From Paenibacillus cookii (lineage in GTDB: Bacteria; Bacillota; Bacilli; Paenibacillales; Paenibacillaceae), in NCBI RefSeq assembly GCF_018333375.1, contig NZ_BORW01000001.1:310001-374000 (forward strand): a stretch of DNA of 64,000 nt, in the 5' to 3' direction. The notes under the pieces were generated by a model, which had not been told where the DNA came from, searched no databases, and saw only the letters and a list, made by a program, of their open reading frames with translations. This document shows, piece after piece, positions 46,088 to 56,606 of this stretch. Each line of letters opens with the position of its first letter. Position 1 is the first letter of the stretch. The position numbers and the translations under genes were made by a program.

Positions 46088-48394
46088 TCAGTTATCTTTG
46101 TTGACGCCGTTGGTTCTTCCCAATGAAGATTGGTTCCCCCCGCCGGCCTGTTCGTTTTTGCCGGTTTGCCGATCTTTGTCATCCTTATCCGAGTTGTCGT
46201 CGTCCCCGTCCTTGCTTTCGTCCAGCGCATCCGCCGGCTTTAACGTCAGCTGCACCGTCCGTTTCCCGTTCTGGTTCGTGACTTTCTGGCTGGCGACATA
46301 TCCTTCGCCGCTAACGTTTACCTGTACTTTCATCAACGTCAGAACATCCAGGGCATCGCGCAGCGATTCGCCCGTAAGGTCGGGAACCTCCATGACGTTG
46401 TCGGTTTGGGTAAACAAGTAGATCCGTTGTTCCGGACTAAGCGGCGTCCCTTTGGCCGGAAACTGCTTGACCACCGTCGCCCCTTTGCCCAACGTATCGA
46501 AAGCGATGCCCGCTTTGAGGAGCTGCTTTTCCGCGTCCTTCAGGTTTTTGTTCGTCAAATCGGGAGCAGGCCGGCGGTTTTGCGCTTGAATGGCGTTATT
46601 TTTTTCGTCCTTCTCATCTTTCTTTTCGACGCTTCTAGGAACCCCCATGTACTGCAGCGACTGCGAAACGATCTTTTTGAAGACCGGAGCCGCCGCCTTG
46701 CCGCCGCCAACGGTCGGATCGTTCGGTTGGTCGATGATGACGATGACCGCGATTTTCGGGTCGTTGACCGGCGCGAAGCCGATAAAGGACACGACTGATT
46801 TGGAATAATCGTATTTGCCATTTACAATTTTGACAGCCGTTCCCGTTTTACCTGCTACGCGGTAACCGTCGATGTATGCATTTTTCCCCGTGCCGTCTTT
46901 CCGGTCAGCAACAACCTGCTCCAGGTAATAACTCGTTTCTTTGGCGGCTTCCGGCGAAATGACCTGGCGTACAGTGTAAGGCGAAAATGTTTTGGTGGTT
47001 CCGGTATTCGGATCCGCTTCTTCTTTAACAATCTGCGGTTTTAACAGTTTGCCCCCATTCGCTACGGCGCTGATCGCCGCAAGCTGCTGGATCGGCGTGA
47101 CCGATACGCCGTGGCCGTAAGAAGCGGTGGCCACTTCGACGGGACCCGGCAGATTGATCTTCGTTGATACTTCACCCGGCAGATCAATGCCCGTCTTTTC
47201 GCCGAAGCCGAAATCTCTGATATACTTCAATAGCCGTTCCTTGCCCAGCATTTCCCCTAGCTTAACAAAAGCCACGTTACTGGAACGTTTAACCCCTTCC
47301 AGATAAGAGATCGTTCCCCAGCCTGAACGCTTAATGTCGTGCAGGTCCTGGTGGGTGCCCGGCACCCTGATTGTTCCGGATTTGTAGAACGCGTTCGGAT
47401 TAAACAGCTTTTCCTGCACTGCCCCGGCCAACGTGACGATCTTGAACGTGGAACCCGGCTCGTACGTCGCTTTTACCGCATAGTTATAGAAGTCTTTCGG
47501 GTCCTCCGTTTTCCAATACTTGTTCGGATCAAAGGTCGGCAGATTGGCCATCCCCAAGATCTGCATCGTTTTCGGATCGGCGGCAATGACCGTCATGCTG
47601 ATCGGCTTGTATTCATTGAACGCTTCTTTCATGGCATCTTCGATATAATACTGGATCTGGTTATCGATCGTCAGCTTATAATTTTTACCATTGACGGCAG
47701 GTTCATAGATTTCGTTCGAGTTGGGAAGCTTGTCGCCGGACGTGTCCGATTCGTATTTCAGTTTGCCCGGCTTCCCTTCCAACTCCTTGTTGAACATGTA
47801 TTCAAATCCGGCTACCGCCTTGCCTTCACGGTCCGTATACCCGAGGATGTGGGAGGCGAGCGTGCCTTTCGGATAATAGCGCTTGGATTCCTTGATCGTG
47901 CCCAGGCCCGTTTCCTGGCCTTTTTTGTTCTTTTTCAGCTCTTCCTTCAGCTTGTCGTTCAACTGATCGATTTGCTTTTTTTTGCTTTCGTCGATTTTCC
48001 AGCCCTCGTTGCGGACCTCGCGGCTTTTGGCGTATTCGCCGGTTTTGCTGTCCTTCGCGTTCACCAGCGCCTTCAGCTCGTCCACGTTTTTGCCCAAAAT
48101 TTGATGAAGCCCGTCCACGACCATGTCCGTCAGGCCGTTGGCATGGAGCGCTTGCGGGCTGACCACGACCGTATAGGCCGGGGCGTTAATCGCCAGCACG
48201 TCCCCGTTCCGGTCGGAAATCGTGCCCCGCTCCGCCGGGATTTTCGATTGCTTCTCCCACCTGGCGACTCCCTTCTCGTGCCAGTCCGCGCCCTGAACGA
48301 TTTGCAGCGTAAACATGCGAATAAACAAAACAACAAAAAGGAGGGTGATGAATCCTCCTAGTAACAAAGTGCGAAGTTTTATTCTTTTAACCAT
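46088..48394 (-). CDS. pbpB: Class B penicillin-binding protein PBP2B (FtsI-type)
   Basis: Septal transpeptidase of the divisome. 768 residues; N-terminal transmembrane segment (about 9-30), dimerisation domain, transpeptidase domain with STFK (near 313), SSN (RSSNVAFVKLG) and KTG (near 514), then two PASTA domains (RRPAPDLTNKNLKDAEKQL and MEVPDLTGESLRDALDVL) and an Asp/Lys-rich tail. GAGGTTGGATC precedes the ATG. It follows ftsL with a 9-bp gap. Confidence 0.95.
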   Translation of the reverse strand: MVKRIKLRTLLLGGFITLLFVVLFIRMFTLQIVQGADWHEKGVARWEKQSKIPAERGTISDRNGDVLAINAPAYTVVVSPQALHANGLTDMVVDGLHQILGKNVDELKALVNAKDSKTGEYAKSREVRNEGWKIDESKKKQIDQLNDKLKEELKKNKKGQETGLGTIKESKRYYPKGTLASHILGYTDREGKAVAGFEYMFNKELEGKPGKLKYESDTSGDKLPNSNEIYEPAVNGKNYKLTIDNQIQYYIEDAMKEAFNEYKPISMTVIAADPKTMQILGMANLPTFDPNKYWKTEDPKDFYNYAVKATYEPGSTFKIVTLAGAVQEKLFNPNAFYKSGTIRVPGTHQDLHDIKRSGWGTISYLEGVKRSSNVAFVKLGEMLGKERLLKYIRDFGFGEKTGIDLPGEVSTKINLPGPVEVATASYGHGVSVTPIQQLAAISAVANGGKLLKPQIVKEEADPNTGTTKTFSPYTVRQVISPEAAKETSYYLEQVVADRKDGTGKNAYIDGYRVAGKTGTAVKIVNGKYDYSKSVVSFIGFAPVNDPKIAVIVIIDQPNDPTVGGGKAAAPVFKKIVSQSLQYMGVPRSVEKKDEKDEKNNAIQAQNRRPAPDLTNKNLKDAEKQLLKAGIAFDTLGKGATVVKQFPAKGTPLSPEQRIYLFTQTDNVMEVPDLTGESLRDALDVLTLMKVQVNVSGEGYVASQKVTNQNGKRTVQLTLKPADALDESKDGDDDNSDKDDKDRQTGKNEQAGGGNQSSLGRTNGVNKDN

Positions 48395-48403
48395 GATCCA
48401 ACC

Positions 48404-48838
48404 TCACAAACCCTGTTTTTTGTCGGTGCCGGAACCGTTTGTTGCGTCCCCGCTTTTGGCGGAGATCGGCGTGCGTTCGACATGGATGACCTGCTGGTCG
48501 CTTGTTTCCTCGAAGCCCATTTGCTTCGCTTTATCGCGGATTCCCACTTCCAGCTGCTGCTTTTCGACCGTCAGCCTGCTGATCTCCTGTTTCGACGCCT
48601 TGATCGATTTTTCGATCTTCTGGTATTCTTTGTTCAGCCCGTAGATGTTCGCGTTTTGCCAGATGACCAGGCTTGCGATCATGACGCATACGACGATCGT
48701 GAACAGATAAAGCAGTTTCTCTTTGACCGGAAGATAGGTTCGGCGGGTGATCACCATCGTCTTTTCCCGGTAACCGGGAGATTTGCGCTTTGTCTGTGCT
48801 TGTTCTTTTACTGCCAAGTTACCACGGGTATAGGCCAT
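48404..48838 (-). CDS. ftsL: Cell division protein FtsL
   Basis: Small bitopic divisome protein that works with DivIB and DivIC. 144 residues: a basic cytoplasmic part, one transmembrane helix (about 41-60, LLYLFTIVVCVMIASLVIW), and an extracellular coiled coil (ANIYGLNKEYQKIEKSIKAS). The hydrophilic C-terminus is poorly conserved. The assignment rests on layout and position between rsmH and pbpB. Confidence 0.92.
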   Translation of the reverse strand: MAYTRGNLAVKEQAQTKRKSPGYREKTMVITRRTYLPVKEKLLYLFTIVVCVMIASLVIWQNANIYGLNKEYQKIEKSIKASKQEISRLTVEKQQLEVGIRDKAKQMGFEETSDQQVIHVERTPISAKSGDATNGSGTDKKQGL

Positions 48839-48913
48839 GTCTTCTTCCCCTTCATCATAGTCTTACGCTTTCGCAAGCATAGAGCCTGTATCGTAAAAAG
48901 CCTTTGCTGTCGT

Positions 48914-49864
48914 TCATAGTTTTTCGGCCACCCTCAGCTTCGCCGAACGTGCGCGCGGATTTAGTCCGAGCTCCTCTTCGCCGGGAACGATCGGCTTCCG
49001 GTTCACCAGCTTCAGCTCGCCTTTCCCGCCGCAGACGCACATCGGAAAATCGGGCGGACAGGTGCATTTGCCGACATAGCCGTTAAAAATTTGCTTGCAA
49101 ATCCGGTCCTCCAAGGAATGGAACGTAATGACGGACACCCTTCCTCCGGGCGCCAGGCACCGAACGGCCTGATGGAGCGATTCCTCGAATGCCCCGAGTT
49201 CGTCGTTGACGGCGATCCGCAGCGCCTGAAAGCTCCGCTTCGCCGGATGCCCGCCGGTTCTGCGCGCGGCCGCGGGAATTCCTTCTTTAATAATATCGAC
49301 CAACTGTCCCGTCGTTTGTATAGGGGCCTCTTTGCGGTGTTCGATAATGAACTTCGCGATGCGGCGGGAAAATTTTTCTTCCCCGTACCGGTACAAAACC
49401 CTTGCGATTTCCTGCTCCGGCCATTCATTGACGATATGCCAGGCCGTCAGGTCCGACGATCGGTCCATGCGCATGTCGAGCGGAGCATCGTGATTGTAGC
49501 TGAAGCCGCGCTCCCCTTCGTCAAACTGCGGCGAGGATACCCCCAGATCGTACAAAATGCCGTCGACCTGCGGTATGCCGTCTTTCATCGGCACCGCCAA
49601 TTCTTTTAGCGCGTCCTCCAAATGGCGGAAGTTCGTTTTGACCAAGGAAACCTTGTCCTCGTAAGGAGCCAGCCTTTCCCTGGCGTTATTCAGCGCCCAG
49701 TCGTCCTGATCCAGCGCAATCAGCCTGCCGTATTCTCCAAGCTTGGATGCGATCAGGGAGCTGTGCCCCGCCCCGCCAAGCGTACAGTCGACATAAATGC
49801 CGTCTCGTTTAATGTGCAGCCCTTCTGTCGCTTCTTCTTTAAGCACCGTGATGTGATGAAACAA
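48914..49864 (-). CDS. rsmH: 16S rRNA (cytosine1402-N4)-methyltransferase
   Basis: Methylates C1402 in the decoding centre using SAM. 316 residues; SAM-binding [19 protein letters not shown] near 25-45, and the late motifs [18 protein letters not shown] ([11 protein letters not shown]) and [13 protein letters not shown] at the C-terminus. It starts with TTG at 49864, 8 nt after GGAGG. Second gene of the dcw cluster. The SAH it forms may be recycled by AhcY encoded just upstream. Confidence 0.96.
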   Translation of the reverse strand: MFHHITVLKEEATEGLHIKRDGIYVDCTLGGAGHSSLIASKLGEYGRLIALDQDDWALNNARERLAPYEDKVSLVKTNFRHLEDALKELAVPMKDGIPQVDGILYDLGVSSPQFDEGERGFSYNHDAPLDMRMDRSSDLTAWHIVNEWPEQEIARVLYRYGEEKFSRRIAKFIIEHRKEAPIQTTGQLVDIIKEGIPAAARRTGGHPAKRSFQALRIAVNDELGAFEESLHQAVRCLAPGGRVSVITFHSLEDRICKQIFNGYVGKCTCPPDFPMCVCGGKGELKLVNRKPIVPGEEELGLNPRARSAKLRVAEKL

Positions 49865-49884
49865 GCTGCAGCCCTCCAGACTTA

Positions 49885-50322
49885 TTACAATTCAAAATTA
49901 AAATCGACCAGCTTTTCAGCAATTTCGTTAAACGTGCCCTCGGACTGCTGAAAATAAGCCTCCCAGGTATCCTTGCTCCAAATTTCCACGCGATTGGACA
50001 CGCCGATGACCACGCATTCCTTCTCGAGTCCGGCGTACCCGCGCAGATTGCCCGGTAAATTTACCCTTCCCTGTTTGTCCCACTCGCATTCCGTCGCTCC
50101 CGAGAAAAAGAAGCGGGTAAACGCGCGGGCATCGGATTTCATGAGCGGGAGCGATTTGAGCTTCTGCTCGAGGATGCTCCATTCGTTCATCGGGTAAACG
50201 AAAAGACACTGGTCCAAGCCGCGGGTGATGACAAAGGATGCGCCCAAAAGCTCGCGGAATTTGGCAGGAATCGTCAAACGGCCCTTATCGTCGATGCTAT
50301 GTTGAAACTCCCCCATAAACAT
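49885..50322 (-). CDS. mraZ: Transcriptional regulator MraZ
   Basis: AbrB-like dodecameric DNA-binding protein that controls the dcw cluster. The start at 50322 ([22 protein letters not shown]) gives 145 residues, the family norm, with AAGGAG 12 nt upstream; a longer frame runs into the promoter. Two MraZ repeats are seen, each with a DXXGR-like motif (DDKGRLTIP near 12-20 and DKQGRVNLP near 85-93). Four box-like repeats upstream suggest autoregulation. Confidence 0.95.
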   Translation of the reverse strand: MFMGEFQHSIDDKGRLTIPAKFRELLGASFVITRGLDQCLFVYPMNEWSILEQKLKSLPLMKSDARAFTRFFFSGATECEWDKQGRVNLPGNLRGYAGLEKECVVIGVSNRVEIWSKDTWEAYFQQSEGTFNEIAEKLVDFNFEL

Positions 50323-50341
50323 TCGGCCACTCAACTCCTTA

Positions 50342-50407
50342 CCCCAAATCCCCACTTTGCACCACTTTCCACCACTTAAGGATACTAGATTCGCCACCCA
50401 AAATCAA
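50342..50407 (-). promoter_or_regulatory. dcw promoter with MraZ-type boxes
   Basis: TTGATT (50402-50407) and TATCCT (50379-50384) are 17 bp apart on the minus strand. Just downstream come box-like units at a 10-bp period: TAAGTGG (50372-50378), AAAGTGG (50362-50368), AAAGTGG (50352-50358) and TTTGGGG (50342-50348). MraZ is known to bind such tandem GTGG/TGGG repeats; repression of its own operon would follow. Inferred from motif and spacing. Confidence 0.65.
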
Positions 50408-50468
50408 AATCCTTCCGGGCACTTGCTTTTTTTTGGATACAAAACCAGAAGCCCTTCCCGGAAAAACG

Positions 50469-50507
50469 GATAAACCCCTTGATCCATAAGGATTCAAGGG
50501 GTTTATG
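50469..50507. terminator. Hairpin downstream of ahcY
   Basis: TAAACCCCTTGA.. and ..TCAAGGGGTTTA form a 12-bp stem around a short loop. The T tracts on both sides are weak (GTTTATCC-GTTTTT on the minus strand). It separates ahcY from the dcw promoter. Confidence 0.6.
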
Positions 50508-50537
50508 GGAATAGAAAAACCGTCCATAAATTTCCTT

Positions 50538-51809
50538 TTACTCTTGCGTTGTCCAGCTGTCCAAGTATTCGATCTGTCCTTGGGTTAACGCATCGATTCC
50601 GATGCCCAAACTTTCAAGCTTGTAGCGAGCTACCTGCCGATCGATTTCCAGCGGCACGTTCAGTACCTTATTGCCTATCGTCTTATAGTTGTCGTTGACG
50701 TATTTCAGGGACATCGCCTGCAGCGAGAACGTCATGTCCATGATTTCCGCCGGATGCCCGTCTCCCGCGCCCAGATTGACCAGGCGTCCTTCCGCCAGCA
50801 GATACAGCTTGCGCCCGTCCTTCAGCTCGTATTCCTCAATGTTGCGGCGGACGGTCCGGATCGATGCCGCCCGGCTGGCCATGTCCACTTTGTTGACTTC
50901 CACGTCGAAGTGGCCGGCGTTGCACAAAATCGCCCCGTCCTTCATGACGTCGAAATGCTCTCCCGCAATCACGTCGCGGTTGCCTGTTACAGTCACGAAG
51001 AAATCGCCGTGTTTTGCCGCTTCGATCATCGGCATCACTTCAAAGCCGTCCATATGGGCCTCCACGGCGCGGATCGGGTCGACTTCGGTCACGATGACCT
51101 TCGCGCCGAGTCCTTTGGCGCGCATCGCCACCCCTTTGCCGCACCAGCCGTAACCGACGACGACGGCCGTTTTGCCGGCAACGACGAGGTTGGTGGTACG
51201 GTTGATCGCATCCCAGACCGATTGCCCCGTGCCGTAACGGTTGTCGAACAGATATTTGCAGTATCCGTCATTTACGGCCACCATCGGCAGCTTCAGCAAA
51301 CCTTCCTTCTCCAGCGCTTTCAGGCGGATGATGCCCGTCGTCGTTTCTTCCGCCCCGCCGCGGATCGTCGCGAGCAGGTCCGGACGCTCCGAATGCAGGA
51401 TCGTGACCAGGTCTCCGCCGTCGTCGATGATCAGATCCGGTTTCGTTTCCAGGGCGCGAATGAAAAAGCTTTTGTATTCGTCCGGATCGGGATTGTATTT
51501 GGCCAGCACCGTCACGCCGTCTTCCACCAGCGCCGCGCACACGTCGTCCTGCGTGGAAAGCGGATTGCTGCCCGTGATCGTCACTTCGGCGCCTCCCGCC
51601 TGCACGACTTTCGCCAAATAGGCGGTTTTGGCTTCCAGGTGAAGCGCAATCGTCACTTTAAGGCCTTTGAACGGCTGCTCCGCTTCGAATTGTTTGCGGA
51701 TTTGATTCAATACCGGCATATGCGCCGAAGCCCAATCGATTTTCAGATGCCCTTCCGGGGCCAAAGACATATCCTTTACAATGCTGTTTTTCAAGGACAA
51801 CGTGCTCAT
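50538..51809 (-). CDS. ahcY: Adenosylhomocysteinase
   Basis: Hydrolyses S-adenosylhomocysteine to adenosine and homocysteine, clearing the product of methylation. 423 residues; the NAD-binding [18 protein letters not shown] is near 222-240 and NAGHFDVEV near 305, with the C-terminal DKQVA-like [23 protein letters not shown]. Only 29 bp after bshC, so likely co-transcribed. B. subtilis uses the MtnN/LuxS route instead, so this gene marks a difference from it. Confidence 0.95.
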   Translation of the reverse strand: MSTLSLKNSIVKDMSLAPEGHLKIDWASAHMPVLNQIRKQFEAEQPFKGLKVTIALHLEAKTAYLAKVVQAGGAEVTITGSNPLSTQDDVCAALVEDGVTVLAKYNPDPDEYKSFFIRALETKPDLIIDDGGDLVTILHSERPDLLATIRGGAEETTTGIIRLKALEKEGLLKLPMVAVNDGYCKYLFDNRYGTGQSVWDAINRTTNLVVAGKTAVVVGYGWCGKGVAMRAKGLGAKVIVTEVDPIRAVEAHMDGFEVMPMIEAAKHGDFFVTVTGNRDVIAGEHFDVMKDGAILCNAGHFDVEVNKVDMASRAASIRTVRRNIEEYELKDGRKLYLLAEGRLVNLGAGDGHPAEIMDMTFSLQAMSLKYVNDNYKTIGNKVLNVPLEIDRQVARYKLESLGIGIDALTQGQIEYLDSWTTQE

Positions 51810-51838
51810 GAAAAACCTCCTCGTCGTAAATTGTTTTT

Positions 51839-53470
51839 CTACATTTCAATGATTTGATGTTCCGCCGCGTAGCGCGTACAGCTGTCCATGAGGTCTTGGA
51901 TCCATCCGAAGCCGTACCGGTTTATATAGTAGAAAACGTTATAGACCCGCTCCTGGGGTTTGCCGCTCGGGAACAGGGATGCGGCGATCGAGTCCCACTG
52001 GCGGAGCGCCGCCTCATGCCGCTTTTCAAGCGCCTGCTTTGTCTTGCGTTCGAGATAGGCGATTTGCTCGAGGATTTTGTCCTTGTTTTTCTCCCCGAGC
52101 GGCAGCAGCCCGGACTGGATCGTGCCAAGCTCTTGAATCAGCGGGTCATACAGCTTCTCGAAAGCCGCGCGCGCCTCTTCGAACCTCGGTTCGATATGCA
52201 GGTCCGCCTGGGCGTTCAGCCAGCGCTCGCGCGCCTCGGCAAAACGGTGCTGGACGTCCTGGAACGTCAGGCCGAAATGGTCCATGTATTTCCGCACCGA
52301 TCCGCTAATAAACGTGAAGGACATTCTCGGGAGCAAAATCGGCATCTGCAATCCCAGCTCGGAAAAGGCTCCTTTCGTAATCGCCCAATACGAAATCTCA
52401 CCCTGTCCGAGCACGGTACACAGCACCGGAAGCAAGGATTCCTGCATGAGCGGCCGCGTCAAAACGTTGTTGCTGAACCGTTCCGGGTGGTTCGCAAGCT
52501 CAAGCTCGAGTTGTTCCTTCGTGAAGCTGACGATGCCTTTGCGGTCCGCGAAGGTCCCGTTATGTTTATGCAGCAGCAGCCGGTTTCCTTCATAAACATA
52601 AAAAAGATTGGCGCAATCCGCCGTGACGTCGGCCTGAAGCGGATACCCCTTGCCCGTTATGTTCGCGGCGGCGGCTTGATACGTGTCGCCGAGCTCGTCA
52701 TTGTGCCGGATGATGCGTTCGAAAACGGGGATCTCCAGCCGGCGCAGCTCCGGATCCGCCGAATCCAGCAAAATCAGGCCCCATTCGCCGAACAACCGGC
52801 CAAGCAGTTTGGCGAAAGCATCGCTCAAATTGCCGGAGGATTCCGCGGTTTGATGCAGCAGGTCCATGATGGCCGGTTTGTTGACGCTGTCGGGCAGCAG
52901 GTTGGCCAAATGGTCCAGCGATCGTTTCCATTGCTCCCCGGTTACCCGGATCTGGCTCACCGGCCCGCGCGGACCTGGAGCCGCGTCCATTTTGATTTTG
53001 GCGATTTGAAGTTCCGGCGTCATGACATGGGTATGGTTCACTTCATCCCAGTCATGGTCTTCGCCTGCAATCCAGAATACCGGAACGACGGGACGCTGCA
53101 GCCGCTCCGCCGCTTCCCTCGCGGCAAGCACGATGGTCAGCGCCTTATAGACGACAAGCAGCGAACCCGTAAACAGTCCGCTTTGCTGTCCGCCAACGAC
53201 GGCAAGCGTACCCGCCCGCTCCAGCAAATCGAGCGACTTATGTACCTCTTGATGGTCGTTATGCTTCTTATTGTATTGTCGAAGACAGGCCGCGAGGGCT
53301 TTTCTGTCGATGCGGGTTTCTTCGGATGCATCCAGCCATTCCGCGCGGCGCGTCCAGGCCTCTTCGTCGCGGAAATCCGCGCCGTACAGATCCTGTACCC
53401 GCGCATAGCGGTTTATATAATCATCTGCAAGAGCCGAGCCGCTCTTCAGCGAATCCGATACTACATTCAT
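51839..53470 (-). CDS. bshC: Bacillithiol synthase BshC (cysteine-adding enzyme)
   Basis: Adds cysteine to glucosaminyl-malate in the last step of bacillithiol synthesis. 543 residues, the usual length. It shows the Rossmann-like core ([26 protein letters not shown] near 95-120), the [18 protein letters not shown] motif near 150, and a C-terminal coiled coil ([19 protein letters not shown]). RBS AGGAGG. It corresponds to B. subtilis yllA, next to mraZ there; ahcY is inserted here. Confidence 0.95.
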   Translation of the reverse strand: MNVVSDSLKSGSALADDYINRYARVQDLYGADFRDEEAWTRRAEWLDASEETRIDRKALAACLRQYNKKHNDHQEVHKSLDLLERAGTLAVVGGQQSGLFTGSLLVVYKALTIVLAAREAAERLQRPVVPVFWIAGEDHDWDEVNHTHVMTPELQIAKIKMDAAPGPRGPVSQIRVTGEQWKRSLDHLANLLPDSVNKPAIMDLLHQTAESSGNLSDAFAKLLGRLFGEWGLILLDSADPELRRLEIPVFERIIRHNDELGDTYQAAAANITGKGYPLQADVTADCANLFYVYEGNRLLLHKHNGTFADRKGIVSFTKEQLELELANHPERFSNNVLTRPLMQESLLPVLCTVLGQGEISYWAITKGAFSELGLQMPILLPRMSFTFISGSVRKYMDHFGLTFQDVQHRFAEARERWLNAQADLHIEPRFEEARAAFEKLYDPLIQELGTIQSGLLPLGEKNKDKILEQIAYLERKTKQALEKRHEAALRQWDSIAASLFPSGKPQERVYNVFYYINRYGFGWIQDLMDSCTRYAAEHQIIEM

Positions 53471-53676
53471 GAGGTCTGCCTCCTATTATCGTACCTGTTT
53501 GAATCGTTCGTTTAATATGTGCATCCTTGCCAAAAATCTTCCTTGATTGTAACCAAAGATCCAGCATGCGTCAAAGAAATCGGAAGGAAGCTTCCATGCC
53601 TCCTGAGCAAATGCTTCCGAAATAGTTACAGTTTCATTATTATAACTCTTCTTTCTCCGGTATGCCATGCCCAAAC

Positions 53677-53705
53677 GAAAAAAAACCGCCGGTTCAAACC
53701 GGCGG
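53677..53705 (-). terminator. Terminator of the opp operon
   Basis: CCGCCGGTTTGAACCGGCGG on the minus strand (53686-53705) is followed by nine T or near-T bases. It ends the transcript after oppF. The stretch 53471-53676 up to bshC holds only a TATAAT-bearing promoter-like region (near 53640) and a weak 62-codon frame that I do not call. Confidence 0.88.
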
Positions 53706-53720
53706 CAGCCTCATCGAAGC

Positions 53721-54650
53721 TTAGGCGTAAGGAGCGGCTACCCAATGGCCTTTGGATACTTCCACCAGCCGGGTGTCTTCCTCCGCCGCTGCATTTCCGT
53801 CCTTGGCCGAATGGATCGGCCCCGATAATCCGTCGTTCATCACGAGCCGCTTTTTGTTCTCCTCGATTTCCGGATCCGGAATCGGGATCGCCGACAGCAG
53901 CGTTTTGGTGTACGGGTGGATCGGGTTGGCATACAGCTCTTCGCTGTCCGCAAGCTCGACCATTTTGCCGAGGTACATGACCGCGACGCGGTCGCTGATA
54001 TGCTTGACCATGGACAGGTCGTGCGCGATGAACAAATACGTCAAGCCGAGACGGTCCTGCAGCTCCTGCAGCAGGTTGACCACCTGGGCCTGGATGGAGA
54101 CGTCCAGCGCGGAAATCGGCTCGTCGCAGATGATGAATTTCGGATTGACCGCAAGCGCGCGGGCGATGCCGATCCGTTGGCGCTGGCCCCCCGAAAATTC
54201 ATGCGGATAACGCGTCGCGTGGTCCGGATTCAAACCGACCATGTCCAGCAGCTCCTCGATCCGCTTCTTCCGTTCCTTGCGGCTTCCCGCCATCTTGTGG
54301 ATGTCCAGCGCTTCGCCGATGATGTCCGATACGGTAAACCGCGGATTCAGCGATGCGTACGGATCCTGGAAAATCATTTGCATGTCGCGGCGCATCGCCT
54401 TCATTTTGCTTGGCGACAGCTTGTAAATGTCCGTGCCGTTAAACCGGACGCTTCCGGCGGTCGGCTCGTACAAGCGGAGAATGGTACGGCCGGCCGTCGA
54501 TTTGCCGCAGCCGGATTCGCCGACCATCCCGAGCGTTTCGCCTTCGCGGATATAGAAGTTGAGATCGTCGACCGCTTTGACGATTTTGCCGTTTCCGACG
54601 TTAAAATATTTTTTCAAGCCTTCGACTTCGATCAAATGGTTTTCTTTCAT
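53721..54650 (-). CDS. oppF: Oligopeptide ABC transporter ATP-binding protein OppF
   Basis: One of two ATPases that drive oligopeptide import. 309 residues; Walker [14 protein letters not shown] near 43-55, ABC signature [15 protein letters not shown] near 151, Walker [20 protein letters not shown]-terminal oligopeptide-transporter extension follows. The start overlaps the oppD stop (ATGA). Last gene of the operon. Confidence 0.95.
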   Translation of the reverse strand: MKENHLIEVEGLKKYFNVGNGKIVKAVDDLNFYIREGETLGMVGESGCGKSTAGRTILRLYEPTAGSVRFNGTDIYKLSPSKMKAMRRDMQMIFQDPYASLNPRFTVSDIIGEALDIHKMAGSRKERKKRIEELLDMVGLNPDHATRYPHEFSGGQRQRIGIARALAVNPKFIICDEPISALDVSIQAQVVNLLQELQDRLGLTYLFIAHDLSMVKHISDRVAVMYLGKMVELADSEELYANPIHPYTKTLLSAIPIPDPEIEENKKRLVMNDGLSGPIHSAKDGNAAAEEDTRLVEVSKGHWVAAPYA

Positions 54651-55642
54651 GACGAACGAACCTCCTTCGCCATTTCATGCAGATTCCAGCAGCGCGCCGA
54701 CTGGGTGTCGCTGAATACCGTTTCGCCCGGGTTGAGGCGCTCGCAGACCTTCATGGCCTCGTCGCAGCGCGCGCAAAACGCGCACCCGATCGGCGGCTTG
54801 ATCAGATCCGGCGGAGTGCCGATGATCGGAATGAGCGGCTCGTTTTTCTTCTGGTCCAGCCGCGGCATGGAACGAAGCAGCCCTTTCGTATACGGGTGCT
54901 GCGGGTTTTTGAATATCTCCCATTTCGTTCCGGTCTCCACCACTTCGCCGGCGTACATGACGATGACGCGGTCGCACATGCCGGCCACGACGCCAAGGTC
55001 GTGCGTAATCAAAATGATGGAGGTGCCGAATTTTTTCTGCATATCCTTCATGACGTCCATGATTTGCGCCTGAATCGTCACGTCCAGCGCCGTCGTCGGT
55101 TCGTCCGCGATCAGCAGCGCCGGATTGCAGGCCAGCGCGATCGCGATCATGACGCGCTGGCGCATGCCGCCGGAGAACTCGTGCGGGTATTGCCCGAAAC
55201 GTTCCTCCGGGTTTTTGATGCCGACGAGCTTCAGCATTTCGATGCCGCGCTCCTTGGCTTCGGCTTTCGTCATTTTCTGGTGCTTCATCAGCACTTCCGT
55301 GATTTGTCTGCCTACTTTGATCGTAGGGTTGAGGGAAGTCATCGGATCCTGGAAGATCATGCCGATATCTTTGCCGCGGATCGCTTCCATCTCTTTATTT
55401 GTCTTTTTCAGGATATCTTCGCCCTGAAAAATGATTTCACCGCTTTTGATTTGGGACGGCGGGGACGGAATGAGGCGCATGATCGTTTGGGCCGTGACGC
55501 TTTTTCCGCTACCGGATTCGCCCACGATCGCCACCGTTTCCCCTTTGCCGATTTCGAAGTTCATGCCGCGAACGGCTTTCACCTCTCCGCCCTTGACCTT
55601 AAAGGAGACATGCAGGTCTTTTACTTGTAAAATCGGATCCAT
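54647..55642 (-). CDS. oppD: Oligopeptide ABC transporter ATP-binding protein OppD
   Basis: Partner ATPase of OppF. 331 residues; Walker A GESGSGKSVTAQT near 39-51, signature FSGGMRQRVMIAIAL, Walker B LLIADEPTTALDVTIQ. The C-terminal segment holds three cysteines of the pattern GCAFCARC ... C that bind an iron-sulphur cluster in related dipeptide transporters. RBS GGAGGTGAGATC. Confidence 0.95.
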   Translation of the reverse strand: MDPILQVKDLHVSFKVKGGEVKAVRGMNFEIGKGETVAIVGESGSGKSVTAQTIMRLIPSPPSQIKSGEIIFQGEDILKKTNKEMEAIRGKDIGMIFQDPMTSLNPTIKVGRQITEVLMKHQKMTKAEAKERGIEMLKLVGIKNPEERFGQYPHEFSGGMRQRVMIAIALACNPALLIADEPTTALDVTIQAQIMDVMKDMQKKFGTSIILITHDLGVVAGMCDRVIVMYAGEVVETGTKWEIFKNPQHPYTKGLLRSMPRLDQKKNEPLIPIIGTPPDLIKPPIGCAFCARCDEAMKVCERLNPGETVFSDTQSARCWNLHEMAKEVRSS

Positions 55643-55656
55643 GATCTCACCTCCTG

Positions 55657-56604
55657 TTATTTCAGTTTCGGATCGAGCGCATCGCGGAGGCCATCACCGA
55701 AAATATTAAACGCAAGCATGGTCAAGCTGATAATGATCGCCGGGAACAGCATCCGCCAAGGATAATACATCCAGCCGGTCAACGCGTCGTTGATCATCGA
55801 GCCGAGCGACGCTCTTGGCGCCTGCACCCCGAGACCTAGGAAGCTCAGGAACGCCTCGGAAAAAATCGCGTTCGGCACGGACAACGTCAGCGTAACGATG
55901 ATCGGTCCCACCGCGTTCGGCAGCAGGTGCCGGAACAGCAGCCGGCCGGAGCCTGCGCCCATGGAACGGGAAGCAAGCACGAATTCCCGGTTTTTGAGCT
56001 GCATGATCTCGCCGCGGACGATCCAGGACATGTTGATCCACCCCGTAATCGTCAGGGCCAAAATGATCGTGCCGATGCTTGGTTCAAAGACCACCAGCAG
56101 CAAAATCGTTACGAGCATATAAGGAATGGAGTACAATACCTCCGAAAATTTATTCATGATAGCATCGACGCGTCCGCCGAAATAACCCATGATCCCGCCG
56201 TAGATGACGCCGATCAGCAAATCGATCAGTGCCGCGGCCAGACCGACGATGAGGGAAATCCGCGTGCCCATCCAGGTCCGCACGAACATGTCGCGTCCCA
56301 AATCGTCGGTGCCGAACCAGTGCTCTTTGGACGGCGGCTGGTTCGTGTTCAGCAGGTCGTTGGTCGAAGAATCGAAATGCGCGAACATCGGACCGAAAAT
56401 CGCCGCCAGGACGATGAGCAGCAGCACGACAAGGCTGGCCATCGCCAATTTGTTTTTGCTCAGCCGCTGCCACGCGTCTTTCCATGCCGATATGCTTTCC
56501 CGTTGAATGATCTCGGCCTGTTTTTCGTCGACGCCGATTTTCCGGAAGTCCTCCGGCGTCAGCTCGGCGCTCACGCTCGTGAAAGTTGTCTCATTCGCTG
56601 CCAC
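55657..56604 (-). CDS. oppC: Oligopeptide ABC transporter permease OppC
   Basis: Membrane channel half. 315 residues: a soluble N-terminus, then about six transmembrane helices and the EAA loop (EFVLASRSMGAGSGRLLFRHLLPN). The motif HWFGTDDLGRDMFVRT is typical of the OppC/DppC family. It starts with GTG behind GGAGG; 2 bp from oppB. Confidence 0.95.
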   Translation of the reverse strand: MAANETTFTSVSAELTPEDFRKIGVDEKQAEIIQRESISAWKDAWQRLSKNKLAMASLVVLLLIVLAAIFGPMFAHFDSSTNDLLNTNQPPSKEHWFGTDDLGRDMFVRTWMGTRISLIVGLAAALIDLLIGVIYGGIMGYFGGRVDAIMNKFSEVLYSIPYMLVTILLLVVFEPSIGTIILALTITGWINMSWIVRGEIMQLKNREFVLASRSMGAGSGRLLFRHLLPNAVGPIIVTLTLSVPNAIFSEAFLSFLGLGVQAPRASLGSMINDALTGWMYYPWRMLFPAIIISLTMLAFNIFGDGLRDALDPKLK

Positions 56605-56606
56605 CG

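Noticed and set aside
53486..53674. 62-codon minus-strand frame upstream of bshC
   Set aside because: It spans a promoter-like TATAAT, has no RBS and shows no family resemblance; more likely the bshC promoter region.
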